Part shown: in pieces, positions 1 to 8,184 of the stretch
How positions within the stretch are numbered: the stretch's first letter is position 1
Layout of the letters: each line of letters starts with the position of its first letter
Origin: Microbacterium suwonense
GTDB lineage: Bacteria; Actinomycetota; Actinomycetes; Actinomycetales; Microbacteriaceae
NCBI RefSeq assembly: GCF_030296555.1
Contig: NZ_AP027728.1
Location: 682,001-746,000 of the forward strand
DNA: 64,000 bases
Direction of reading: 5' to 3'
Notes under the pieces: generated by a model
Databases searched by the model: none
What the model was told of the DNA's origin: nothing
What the model saw: only the letters and a program-made list of their open reading frames with translations
Position numbers and translations under genes: made by a program

Positions 1-393
1 CAAGACGTCGATGACCAATCTGCGCATGGATCCGGGTTCGCGCAGCGCAACGTCAACGAGGGCTTCTCGGGTGGCGAGAAGAAGCGTCATGAGATCCTTC
101 AGCTCGAGGTGCTCAAGCCGAAGTTCGCGGTGCTCGACGAGACCGACTCCGGTCTCGACGTCGACGCGCTGAAGATCGTCTCCGAGGGGGTCAACCGCGC
201 CAAGGAGGCCACCAACCTCGGCGTGCTGCTGATCACGCACTACACCCGCATCCTGCGGTATATCCGTCCGCAGTTCGTGCACGTCGTCGTCAAGGGGAAG
301 ATCGTCGAGGAGGGTGGGCCCGAGCTGGCCGACCGTCTCGAGGAGGAAGGCTACGACCGCTTCCTCGACCCCTCTGCGCCCATTGAAGCGTAG
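1..393 (+). CDS. sufC: Fe-S cluster assembly ATPase SufC (5' end outside window; apparent frameshift)
   Basis: This is the ABC-type ATPase of the SUF iron-sulfur assembly complex, which works in the cytoplasm with SufB and SufD. The visible part carries the ABC signature ([10 protein letters not shown]), Walker B plus D-loop ([12 protein letters not shown]) and the H-loop (LLITHY), all typical of SufC. The first 36 bases read as SufC in frame 2 ([12 protein letters not shown]); from base 37 the match continues in frame 1 (FAQRNVNEG). The switch falls in the GGG run at 34-36 and is repaired by adding one G, so I treat it as a probable sequencing error. The next gene, a MIP18/SufT-type factor, is the usual last gene of actinobacterial suf operons. 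Confidence 0.93.
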   Translation, partial: QDVDDQSAHGSGFAQRNVNEGFSGGEKKRHEILQLEVLKPKFAVLDETDSGLDVDALKIVSEGVNRAKEATNLGVLLITHYTRILRYIRPQFVHVVVKGKIVEEGGPELADRLEEEGYDRFLDPSAPIEA

Positions 394-396
394 GCT
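391..396 (+). promoter_or_regulatory. TAGGCT -10 box of a leaderless start
   Basis: TAGGCT overlaps the sufC stop codon and lies 6 nt before the ATG at 403. This suggests the next gene also has its own leaderless transcript in addition to read-through from sufC. Confidence 0.5.
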
Positions 397-402
397 GAGG
401 TC

Positions 403-732
403 ATGACCGCAACGCTGACCGACGAGAAGTACGAGGACGTCACCGAAGCGCTCAAGGACGTCATGGACCCCGAGCTCGGGATCAACATCGTCGACCTGGG
501 GCTGATCTACGATCTCGCTTGGGATGACGAGAACGATGCCCTCGTCATCCACATGACGCTCACGAGCGCCGGGTGTCCGCTGACGGATGTGATCGAGGAG
601 CAGACCGCCCAGGCGCTGGATTCCGTGGTGGATCGCTTCCGCATCAACTGGGTGTGGATGCCGCCGTGGGGTCCGGAGAAGATCACCGACGACGGGCGCG
701 ACATGATGCGCGCGCTCGGCTTCGCCATCTGA
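403..732 (+). CDS. MIP18/DUF59-family metal-sulfur cluster biosynthesis factor (SufT-like)
   Basis: A 109-residue single-domain DUF59 (MIP18/PaaD-like) protein. Family members help mature Fe-S proteins and in actinobacteria sit at the end of the suf operon, as here, 9 bp after sufC. The conserved DPELGINIVDLGLIY motif is at residues 22-36 and the conserved cysteine is in TSAGCPLTD (about residue 57). The length is normal for the family. The start at 403 is supported by a -10 box 6 nt upstream and by a weak GAGG just before the ATG. A specific client protein cannot be named from sequence. Confidence 0.9.
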   Translation: MTATLTDEKYEDVTEALKDVMDPELGINIVDLGLIYDLAWDDENDALVIHMTLTSAGCPLTDVIEEQTAQALDSVVDRFRINWVWMPPWGPEKITDDGRDMMRALGFAI

Positions 733-749
733 GAGGCGAGCTCTGAAGC

Positions 750-1925
750 ATGGTGACGCCGGTGCGGGCGCTGCCACTCGCGCAGTTGCGCGAACGCAGC
801 AGTGAGAAATGGCGGGAGTATCCCGACGACGTGCTGCCGTTGTTCGTCGCGGAGACCGACTTCCCGCTCGCACCGGCTGTCACCGAGGCGCTGGAGCGCG
901 CCGTCCGCGACGGCGACACCGGCTACGTGGCGTCGCGCACTCCACTGGCCGCCGCGTATGCCGGATTCGCACAGCGCCGATTCGGCTGGACCGTCGATCC
1001 CGCCCGCATCCGCTCCACCGCCGATGTGAGCATGGGGATCGTCGAGATCCTGCGCCGAGTCATCGAGCCGGGAGAACGAGTGATCGTCAACCCGCCGATC
1101 TACCCGCCGTTCTTCGACCTGATCGAAGAAGCCGGTGGCATCGTCCAGCGCGTGCCGCTGCGCGACACCGGCGAGAGCTGGGAGCTCGATCTCGAGGGCA
1201 TCGAGCGGGCTCTCGCTGACGGCGCCCGTGCCGTGCTGCTCTGCAACCCGCACAACCCCACCGGCTCCGTGCCCTCCGCCCAGAGTCTGGACGCCGTCGC
1301 CCGCCTCGCGGAACAGCATGGCGCGGCCGTGATCTCGGATGAGATCCATGCCCCGCTCACTCAGCCCGGGGTGCCGTTCACGCCGTTCCTGGCCAGCGGC
1401 GATGCCGCGCAGCGCATCGGCTACGTCGTGACCAGCGCCAGCAAGGCGTTCAACCTCGCCGGCCTCAAGTGCGCGCTGATGATCTCGGCATCCGATGAGA
1501 CGACGGCGGTGCTGCGCTCGCTGCCCATCGAGGTGGAATGGCGCACCGGGCAGTTCGGGATGCTCGCGGCCGTGGCGGCGTTCACACCCGAGAGCGACGA
1601 CTGGCTCGACGGGCTGCTGGTGACGCTGGATGAGAACCGCAGGCTGCTCGGCGCGTTGCTCGCCACGCACCTGCCCGAGGCGCGCTACCGGATGCCGGAT
1701 GCCGGCTATCTGGCCTGGATGGACCTCACCGGGCTGGGTTGGGGGCCGAACCCCTCCAAGCAGATCCTGCGGCAGGCGAGGGTCGCACTGCACTTCGGGC
1801 CCGCATTCGGTGCTGAGGGTGCGGGGCATGTGCGGCTGAACTTCGGCACGAGCCCGGAGATCCTCACCGAGGCCGTCGAGCGCATCGCGCGTGCGCGTGC
1901 GACGATCTCCGCGGCACGGGGGTGA
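750..1925 (+). CDS. PLP-dependent C-S lyase / aminotransferase of the PatB/MalY type
   Basis: A fold type I PLP enzyme of 391 residues, the usual length of MalY/PatB cystathionine beta-lyases, which cleave C-S bonds of cystathionine or cysteine conjugates to pyruvate, ammonia and a thiol. Motifs in order: NPPIYPPF near residue 114, NPHNPTG at 166-172, SDEIH at 196-200 (PLP-binding Asp) and the Schiff-base lysine in SASKAFNLAG (K232). It overlaps the following MFS gene by 4 bp, so the two are probably co-translated. The true substrate (cystathionine, S-conjugates or sulfur-compound detoxification) cannot be decided. Confidence 0.88.
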   Translation: MVTPVRALPLAQLRERSSEKWREYPDDVLPLFVAETDFPLAPAVTEALERAVRDGDTGYVASRTPLAAAYAGFAQRRFGWTVDPARIRSTADVSMGIVEILRRVIEPGERVIVNPPIYPPFFDLIEEAGGIVQRVPLRDTGESWELDLEGIERALADGARAVLLCNPHNPTGSVPSAQSLDAVARLAEQHGAAVISDEIHAPLTQPGVPFTPFLASGDAAQRIGYVVTSASKAFNLAGLKCALMISASDETTAVLRSLPIEVEWRTGQFGMLAAVAAFTPESDDWLDGLLVTLDENRRLLGALLATHLPEARYRMPDAGYLAWMDLTGLGWGPNPSKQILRQARVALHFGPAFGAEGAGHVRLNFGTSPEILTEAVERIARARATISAARG

Positions 1926-3310
1926 GCACCGCCGCCCCGACGATCTGGGACCGCGGTCGTCTCGGGATCACCATCGGCACCGTGGTGCTGATCTTCCTGG
2001 CCGCCCTCGAGTCTCTGGCCGTCACCACCGTGATGCCCGTGGTCGCCGCCGACCTGCATGGCGAGGCACTGTTCGCTGTGGCGTTCTCCGCCACCCTCGC
2101 CACCGGCGTCATCGGCATGGTGGGCGTGGGCGCCTGGAGCGACCTCTCCGGGCCGCGCGCACCGCTGTACACCGCTGTCGTGCTGTTCGCGGTGGGGCTG
2201 CTCGTCTCAGGCTTCGCCCTCGACATGCACACCTTCATCCTCGGTCGGCTCATCCAGGGTCTCGGCGCGGGTGGCCAGACCGTCGCCCTGTACGTCGTGG
2301 TGGCGCGCATCTATCCGCCGCAGCTGCACGGCCCGGTCTTCGCCGCCTATGCCGCCGCCTGGGTGGTGCCGTCGATGGTCGGACCGTTCCTGGCCGGAGC
2401 GGTGGCGGAGCTCTTGCACTGGCGGTGGGCGTTCCTCGGTGTCGCGGTTCTGACGGCGGCGGCGTTCGCGCTGGTCGCGACACGACTGCGTGGCGTGTCC
2501 CTGACCGCGGATGCCGGAGACGACGCACCCGCCGCTGCGGCGGCGGTGCAGCCGGGTCATCGTGGGGGCGTGGCGGTGCGGATGCTGCTGGCGGTGATCG
2601 TGGCGGTGTGCGCGGTGGTCGTCGGCTTCGCGGCCGACGCGCCCGCAGGGCTGGGAGGCCCGGTCGCACTGGGAGCGGTGGCTGTGATCGCCATAGCGCT
2701 GCTGCCGCTGCTGCCAAGGGGAACGCTTCGCGCCGCGCGCGGTCTGCCCAGCGTCGTGCTGATGCGCGGTGTCGCGGCGGGAGCCTTCTTCGCCGCCGAG
2801 GCATACGTTCCGAAGCTGCTCATCGATCGCTTCGGCTTCTCGCCGACGGTCGCAGGTCTCGCGTTGACCCTCGCCGCCATCGGCTGGTCGAGCGCCTCAG
2901 CCGTGCAGGGCAGGTTCGGCGACCGTCTCGGCAGCACGAGGATCGCGTGGATCGCCGTGCTGCTGATCCTCATCGGTGTCGTCGGTGTGCTCGTCGTCAG
3001 CTTCATCGCGGCCGACCCCTGGGTCGTCGTGGTCGCGTGGGGTCTGGCCGGCGCGGGGATGGGGCTGCTCTACCCGCGACTGACGGTGCTGACGCTGGCG
3101 TACTCGACGACCGCGAACGAGGGGTTCAACTCCTCGGCGCTGTCGATCGCCGACTCGACGGGATCGGCCGTGACGATCGCCGTGGCGGGCCTCGGGTTCG
3201 CGTTCCTGCCGATCGCCGGCTCCGGGTACATCACCGTGTACACGATGTCGGCGGTGCTGCTGACTCTCTCGCTGCTTCCTGGGCTCAGGATGGGGAATGC
3301 CGGACGCTGA
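1922..3310 (+). CDS. MFS transporter, DHA2-like multidrug/small-molecule exporter
   Basis: A 462-residue major facilitator with 12 or more hydrophobic segments. The first helix ends in LAALESLAVTTVMPVVAADL, close to the motif D1 of drug:H+ antiporters. Motif A-like GVGAWSDLSGPRAPL lies between helices 2 and 3, and motif C-like glycine/proline spacing follows. GTG start in an ATGA-type overlap with the upstream lyase gene. The pairing suggests export of a product or substrate of the lyase, but that is inference. Its 3' end overlaps the convergent bioQ gene by 26 bp. Confidence 0.85.
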   Translation: MSTAAPTIWDRGRLGITIGTVVLIFLAALESLAVTTVMPVVAADLHGEALFAVAFSATLATGVIGMVGVGAWSDLSGPRAPLYTAVVLFAVGLLVSGFALDMHTFILGRLIQGLGAGGQTVALYVVVARIYPPQLHGPVFAAYAAAWVVPSMVGPFLAGAVAELLHWRWAFLGVAVLTAAAFALVATRLRGVSLTADAGDDAPAAAAAVQPGHRGGVAVRMLLAVIVAVCAVVVGFAADAPAGLGGPVALGAVAVIAIALLPLLPRGTLRAARGLPSVVLMRGVAAGAFFAAEAYVPKLLIDRFGFSPTVAGLALTLAAIGWSSASAVQGRFGDRLGSTRIAWIAVLLILIGVVGVLVVSFIAADPWVVVVAWGLAGAGMGLLYPRLTVLTLAYSTTANEGFNSSALSIADSTGSAVTIAVAGLGFAFLPIAGSGYITVYTMSAVLLTLSLLPGLRMGNAGR

Positions 3311-3842
3311 GCGCGGCGAACGCTCCGATGCCGGCGGCGAACACGTCTTCGGACCGCGCCGTCGGATCTGCGGCATCCGCCAGGACGGCGCCGATGCTCT
3401 GCGCGTGCATACGCTGCTGCAGCAGCATGGAGTGTCCGAGGATGAACTCGAAGATCGCATCAGCCGCCGACTCGTCGGCCGTGCTCGTCCCGCCCAGTGC
3501 CGCCAGCAGGGAGTCCTGGGCACGCCGGGCGCCCAGCCGCAGGGCGTAGGTGCTCATCACGACCTCGGCGCCGTCGCGGAAGGCGAGCAGCGCATCGCGG
3601 ATCGCCACGGCGACCTGGGTCAGCGGCAGTGCCGGATCCGGCTCGGGGACCGTCGCGAGGATGCGATCGGCGACGGCCGCCAACAGCTCCTGCTTGCTGG
3701 AGAAGTGCCAATACAGTGCACTGGGCTGCACCTCGAGCTCCGTCGCGAGACGACGCATCGACAGATCGGGAAGACCGACGTCGTCGAGAAGCCGAAGGGC
3801 GGCGTCGACCACGCTGTGACGGTCATGTCGTGCGGGAGGCAT
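3285..3842 (-). CDS. bioQ: TetR-family biotin regulator, BioQ-like
   Basis: A 185-residue TetR repressor: N-terminal helix-turn-helix (about residues 10-55, with LSMRRLATELEVQPSALYWH), then a ligand-binding domain. It is transcribed divergently from bioY-bioM-bioN. BioQ, known from Corynebacterium glutamicum and Mycobacterium smegmatis, binds a 13-bp TGAAC-N3-GTTCA-type palindrome; two perfect copies lie in the 74-bp gap between bioQ and bioY. This context makes BioQ much more likely than a drug-efflux TetR, although the MFS gene is convergent next door. Start: ATG at 3842 with TATACT 6 nt upstream (leaderless). An in-frame extension upstream exists but has no TetR similarity. Confidence 0.85.
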   Translation of the reverse strand: MPPARHDRHSVVDAALRLLDDVGLPDLSMRRLATELEVQPSALYWHFSSKQELLAAVADRILATVPEPDPALPLTQVAVAIRDALLAFRDGAEVVMSTYALRLGARRAQDSLLAALGGTSTADESAADAIFEFILGHSMLLQQRMHAQSIGAVLADAADPTARSEDVFAAGIGAFAALSVRHSPS

Positions 3843-3848
3843 GCGACC

Positions 3849-3854
3849 AGTATA
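3849..3854 (-). promoter_or_regulatory. -10 box of bioQ (TATACT)
   Basis: TATACT on the minus strand, 6 nt before the bioQ ATG. The first BioQ operator begins 2 bp upstream, so BioQ should block its own promoter. Confidence 0.6.
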
Positions 3855-3855
3855 G

Positions 3856-3868
3856 TGAACAGCGTTCA
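3856..3868. promoter_or_regulatory. BioQ operator 1 (TGAAC-AGC-GTTCA)
   Basis: A perfect 13-bp palindrome matching the published BioQ-type motif TGAAC-N3-GTTCA. It abuts the bioQ -10 box. Confidence 0.8.
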
Positions 3869-3870
3869 GG

Positions 3871-3883
3871 TGAACAGTGTTCA
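3871..3883. promoter_or_regulatory. BioQ operator 2 (TGAAC-AGT-GTTCA)
   Basis: A second perfect 13-bp palindrome, 15 bp centre to centre from operator 1 and 33 bp before the bioY ATG. The tandem spacing suggests two dimers binding side by side. Confidence 0.8.
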
Positions 3884-3916
3884 GGACGAGTACGTCCTCG
3901 CTCGGAAGGAGCCCCG

Positions 3917-4494
3917 ATGACCGATTCCCCCGCCCGCTCGGCGCCGACCTCGCCCGCATCGCCGTCTTCGCCGCGTTGATCGTGGTGCTCGGTACGATCA
4001 TCGTCCCGGTGCCGGGCGGCGTGCCGATCACCGCCCAGACGCTCGGGGTGATGCTCGCCGGGCTGGTGCTCGGAGCACGGCGCGCTCCGCTTGCCATCCT
4101 GGTGGTGCTCGCACTCGCGGCCGCGGGCCTGCCCGTGCTCGCCGGCGGACGCGGCGGCCTGGGAGTCTTCCTCGGCCCGACAGCGGGGTACCTGCTCGGG
4201 TGGGTCGCGGCGGTCATCGTGATCGGACTGATCGCGCATCGCGGTCGGTTCAGCTGGTGGCGAGCCGGCCTGGCCGCACTGATCGGCGGAATCGGGGTCG
4301 TGTACCTGTTCGGGATCCCGGTGCAGGCGATGGTCACCGGGGTGCCCATCGGCCCCACGATCGTCTCCAGCCTGGTGTTCCTGCCCGGCGACCTGCTCAA
4401 GGCGGGCGTCGCCGTGGCGCTGACCGTCGCGCTGCGCCGCGCCTACCCGCGTGCGTTCCCGGCCCCGACGAGACAGGCAGCACGTGCGGCCTGA
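3917..4494 (+). CDS. bioY: Biotin transporter S component BioY (apparent frameshift near the N-terminus)
   Basis: The substrate-binding membrane subunit of the ECF biotin transporter, about 190 residues with six predicted helices. Family hallmarks are VPVPGGVPITAQTLGVML, GPTAGYLLGW and FLPGDLLKAGVA near the C-terminus. The ATG at 3917 has a strong AAGGAG ribosome site 4-5 nt before it, but its frame stops after 20 codons. BioY continues one frame over from RPLGADLARI. The switch lies in the CCCCC run at 3927-3931 and is restored by one extra C (MTDSPRPLGADL). Regulated by the two BioQ operators upstream. It overlaps bioM by 11 bp. Confidence 0.9.
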
Positions 4495-5182
4495 GCCCGC
4501 AGCCAGCGGCAGCACGATCAGCTGCGAGGGCGTCGGGCTCGACATCGACGGCATCGCGCTCGTCCACGATGTGAACCTGCGGTTGGGAGCCGGCCGCATC
4601 GCGATCATCGGTGCGAACGGCTCGGGAAAGTCCACGTTTGCACGGATGCTGAACGGGCTGCGCACCCCCACGGCAGGCAGCCTGATCGTGCATGGACTCG
4701 ACCCCGTCCGCGACGCCGCAGCACTGCGTCGGCACGTCGGCTTCGTGTTCACGAACCCCGAAGCGCAGATCCTGATGCCCACGCCCGCCGAGGATCTCGC
4801 GTTGTCGCTGACGGATGTACCGCGGAATGAGCGCGCGACTCGCATCACGGAGATCCTGGAGCGCTACGGACTCGCAGACCGGGCCGACGTGCCCGTCTCT
4901 GGGCTCTCCGGAGGGCAGCGGCAGCTGCTGGCGATCGCATCCGTGCTGGCGACTGAGCCGGGTCTGGTGGTGGCCGACGAGCCGACCACGCTCCTGGATC
5001 TGCGCAACGCCCGACGGATCGGCGATCTGCTGCTCGGTCTGGACGTGCCGCTCGTCCTGGTGACGCATGACCTGGAGCTGGCCGCGCGCTGTGACGAGGC
5101 CGTGCTTTTCGAAGGGGGCACGGTGCGCGCCGTCGGTGAGCCCGCTGTGGTGATCGATGAGTACCGGCGGAGCTGCATATGA
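4484..5182 (+). CDS. bioM: ECF transporter ATPase BioM
   Basis: ABC ATPase energising biotin uptake through BioN and BioY. It has Walker A GANGSGKST, the Q-loop in FVFTNPEAQ (an ECF-ATPase hallmark), signature LSGGQRQLLAIA, Walker B VVADEPTTLLD and H-loop VTHD. About 232 residues from the GTG at 4484; an in-frame start at 4451 would lie deep inside bioY and has no better ribosome site. It overlaps bioY by 11 bp and bioN by 4 bp, so the three subunits are translationally coupled. Confidence 0.9.
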   Translation: MRPEPAASGSTISCEGVGLDIDGIALVHDVNLRLGAGRIAIIGANGSGKSTFARMLNGLRTPTAGSLIVHGLDPVRDAAALRRHVGFVFTNPEAQILMPTPAEDLALSLTDVPRNERATRITEILERYGLADRADVPVSGLSGGQRQLLAIASVLATEPGLVVADEPTTLLDLRNARRIGDLLLGLDVPLVLVTHDLELAARCDEAVLFEGGTVRAVGEPAVVIDEYRRSCI

Positions 5183-5774
5183 TCTCGCTCTACCGGCCGG
5201 GGAACGGCATCCTGCATCGGATGCCCGCGGGGGTGAAGCTCGCAGCCCTTGCCTGCCTCGCCCTGCTGCTGTCTCTGCTGCAGCCCGGTGTTCTCGGTGC
5301 GCTCATCGTGCTCGCCGCCGTGTCGGCGCTGTATCCGGTTGCCGCGCTGCCGTTGCGCGCACTGGGCGATGCCTGGTGGCGGCTACGGTGGCTGATCCTC
5401 GTGCTCGCGGGTGCGCTGTGGCTGTTCACCTCGCCGCACAACGCGGTGATCAGCACCGGCCGGGTCGTCGCACTGCTGCTGCTTGCGGAGCTCGTCACCC
5501 GCACCACGAGGATGGGAGACCTGCTTGAGGTGTTCCGCATGCTGCTGCAGCCGCTTCGGCGGATGCGGGTGAACCCAGAGGCAGTGGCGCTGACTCTGTC
5601 GCTGACGATCGCGATGATCCCGGTCATCGCCGGGTTCGCGGCCCAGGTGCGCGACGCGCAGCGGGCGCGGGGGTGCGGCTCGGCCCGCGCGCCGTGCTGC
5701 CGCTGCTGGTGCTGACGATGAAGCATGCCGACGACGTCGGCGACGCCCTGGCCGCGCGTGGGATCGCCGCATGA
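5179..5774 (+). CDS. bioN: ECF transporter transmembrane component BioN (EcfT; apparent frameshift)
   Basis: The T component linking BioM to BioY, with hydrophobic helices and the coupling-helix region (RDAQRARG, the usual A-R-G signature of EcfT). The annotated frame ends at 5715. Adding one G to the GGGGG run at 5669-5673 restores the expected C-terminus (VRLGPRAVLPLLVLTM, KHADDVGDALAARGIAA), ending at 5774, where it overlaps the next gene by 4 bp. I therefore give the full extent. The restored length of about 198 residues is normal for BioN. Confidence 0.87.
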
Positions 5775-6097
5775 TCGCGGTCGGCGGGCGGATCGTGCGC
5801 GGCGCCGTCGTCGACGACCAGACGCGGTGCACGCACTATCACAGCGATCTCGACGTGGTCGCGCTGCGGTTTCGCTGCTGCGGTGACTGGTACCCCTGTG
5901 TGCACTGCCATGACGATTCCGTCACGCATCCCCGTATGGTGTGGGAGCCTCAGGACGGCAGCGTTCAGGCGGCGATCTGCGGGGTGTGCGCCCGCACGAT
6001 GTCCATCTCGCAGTATCGAGCTGCGGCGGCGTGCCCGGCGTGCGGGGCAGGGTTCAATCCCGGATGCGTACGCCATCACGAGCTGTACTTCGCCTGA
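5771..6097 (+). CDS. CHY-type zinc finger protein
   Basis: A 108-residue CHY zinc-finger domain protein. The family signature C-x-H-Y-H-x-D is at residues 20-26, followed by CCGDWYPCVHCHDD, then CGVCARTM and CPACGAGFNPGC, enough Cys/His for about three zinc sites. Eukaryotic Hot13 and the RING protein Pirh2 share the domain; bacterial members have no settled role. Its ATG overlaps the repaired bioN stop by 4 bp, so it is likely the fourth cistron of the BioQ-controlled operon. The convergent acyltransferase gene ends 7 bp away. Function unknown; a link to biotin uptake rests on context only. Confidence 0.85.
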   Translation: MIAVGGRIVRGAVVDDQTRCTHYHSDLDVVALRFRCCGDWYPCVHCHDDSVTHPRMVWEPQDGSVQAAICGVCARTMSISQYRAAAACPACGAGFNPGCVRHHELYFA

Positions 6098-6103
6098 TGA
6101 GCG

Positions 6104-7407
6104 TCAGCGACCCCGTCCGTCCGCCCCCACGAGAACGGGACCGGGCCGACTCGCCCCGATGGGGCGCGTGGCCAGACGCAGTGCCAGCAGCCAGCATCCG
6201 ACCGCGATCGCCGCGGTCGCCGGTGACGTCCCGGCGACGAGGAGGAGCACCACGGCCGATGCGCCGACGATCACACCTGCGGCTGCACGCCCCGCGGTCA
6301 CGGCTCCCAGACCCGGCCCTGTGCCGCGTGGGGGAGAGCTGATCTCCAGACGCGCCAGCCGGAACGACAGCAGTGCGGTCGCCGTCAGCGTGCACAGGAG
6401 CCACAGCGGACGGGTGAGCCACCATTCGAGGGAGGCCGGCTCGGGCAGCGGCACCGCAGCTCCCATGCCGACCAGCGCGGTGACGCCCGCGAGTGTCAGC
6501 AGCACCGGCATGTGCCAGAGGTAGATGGTCATCGCCCGGGTGGAGACGAATCGTGTGAACGCCGAGATCGCGTGCGTCGAGGCGATGGCACGCAGTCGCG
6601 GCCGAAGCACCGAGAAGAGGGCGGTGTGGACGACGCCGACCAGCAGCAGCGCTGTCGTGGGCGGGTTGGTGTTGGCAATGAGATCGGGGAGTGGAAGCCC
6701 GACATGAATGACACCAGCAGGGCGGCCACCGCACCGGCCGCGACCACGGTGCGAACGCGCGTCGAGAGCGCATCGATCCGCCCATCGGCGAGCAGGAAGC
6801 CCAGCTGCTGCAGGGTGAGCCACACGAACAGGAGATTCAGGAAGCCGATGCCGTCGATCCCGCTGATCGACCGTGCCGTGTCCACGGCCAGAGAGATCGC
6901 GGCGAGCATCGCGATCGAGCGCACCGGCGCCGTGTCGTGCAGCCGCGCCATGACGGGGAGCAGCCCCTGGCACAGCAGGAACACCCCCAGGAACCACAGC
7001 GGCTGGCCGAAGCGGAATCCGGCGAGTTCGATCAGGTCCGCCGCCACGCCGGCATCCGCCAGCAGAGCCAGCAGGGCTCCGGCGGCGCCCACGGCGGCGA
7101 TTGCGGGCACGAGCAGCCGCCGCACCCGCGCCGCGGCGAATCCGGCCGCAGAGCCACCCCGTCGGCGCAGAGCGCGCAGCGCGGTCAGGCCCGAGAACCC
7201 GCCGATGACGAAGAACAGCGGCATCACCTGCAGCACCCAGCTCACCGGCACCAGCCAGCCGCCACTCTCACCGGCGTTCGCGAACACCGGCCCCGCGGGC
7301 GAGAGCGTCACCCCCACCATGAGCGAGTGCAGCACCACCACTCCCAGGATGCACAGGGCGCGGGCGAGGTCGACCGCGCTGTCGCGGCTCGGAGAGATGA
7401 TGGGCAT
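6104..7407 (-). CDS. Acyltransferase-3-like integral membrane protein (apparent frameshift)
   Basis: A polytopic membrane protein of about 434 residues, with N-terminal RDSAVDLARALCILGVVVLHS typical of the acyltransferase 3 family (O-acylation of surface polymers or lipids) and about ten hydrophobic segments. The N-terminal two thirds and the C-terminal third lie in different frames. The change occurs at the CCC run 6698-6700 (GGG on the coding strand), and one extra base joins VSFMSG to LPLPDLIANTNPP. ATG at 7407 follows a perfect AGGAGG at 5-nt spacing. No sugar or lipid cluster is adjacent, so the substrate is unknown. Confidence 0.8.
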
Positions 7408-7515
7408 GAGGCCTCCTGGTTCGTCTCCGAGAGGCTATGGACACGATGGTGCACCGGACATCACCCCACGGGGTCGACTTCGGTCATACCGCGGGTGCGT
7501 CGGCGCGGTCGGGAT

Positions 7516-8184
7516 TCAGGCGGGCTCGACCAGACCGGCGTCGTAGGCGAGGATGACGGCGTGCACCCGGTCGCGCAGGCCGAGCTTGGCGAACACCTTG
7601 CCGACATGCGTCTTCACTGTCTGCTCGGCGATGAACAGCTCCGCGCCGATCTCTGCGTTCGAGCGCCCTCGTCCGATGAGGGTGAGCACCTCGAGCTCCC
7701 GTTCGGTGAGCTCGTTCAGCCGCGCCCGCGCCTGCGGCGCGCGCGGTCGGCGAGCGGCGAAGTGCTCGATCATCATTCGGGTCACGCGTGGGGCCAGCAG
7801 AGCATCCCCGGCGGCGATCACGCGCACGGCGTGCACCAGCTCTTCCGGCAGCGCGTCCTTGAGCAGGAACCCGCTCGCTCCTGCCTGCAGGGCGTCGTAC
7901 ACGTAATCGTCGATGTCGAACGTGGTGAGCATGAGGATCTTCGGCGTCTTCGCCGCAGGGTAGGCGGGACTGAGGATGCGTCGCGTTGCCTCGATGCCGT
8001 CGAGCTCCGGCATCCGCACGTCCATCAGGATCACATCCGGGTCCAACCGCGCGGACAGCGAGACCGCCTCCAGGCCGTCGGCGGCGCGACCGGTGACGGT
8101 GATCCCCTCGTGGGCGTCGAGCAGTGCCGCGAACCCGGCGCGGACCATCGCCTGGTCGTCGGCGATGAGCACCTCGATCGTCAC
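7516..8184 (-). CDS. NarL/FixJ-family response regulator
   Basis: A 222-residue two-domain regulator. The receiver has acidic residues IADDQ (8-11), phospho-acceptor D55 in VILMDVRMPE, and a conserved Lys in FLLKDALP. The C-terminal LuxR-type HTH (ERELEVLTLIGRGRSNAEIG and KTHVGKVFAKLGLRDR) binds DNA. The GTG at 8184 overlaps the sensor-kinase stop (GTGA), showing coupled translation; an upstream in-frame ATG at 8208 lies inside the kinase gene and is unlikely. Targets unknown. Confidence 0.92.
   Translation of the reverse strand: MTIEVLIADDQAMVRAGFAALLDAHEGITVTGRAADGLEAVSLSARLDPDVILMDVRMPELDGIEATRRILSPAYPAAKTPKILMLTTFDIDDYVYDALQAGASGFLLKDALPEELVHAVRVIAAGDALLAPRVTRMMIEHFAARRPRAPQARARLNELTERELEVLTLIGRGRSNAEIGAELFIAEQTVKTHVGKVFAKLGLRDRVHAVILAYDAGLVEPA

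Noticed and set aside
3843..3916. Biotin riboswitch-like leader before bioY
   Set aside because: No biotin riboswitch is established, and the gap is explained by the two protein operators.
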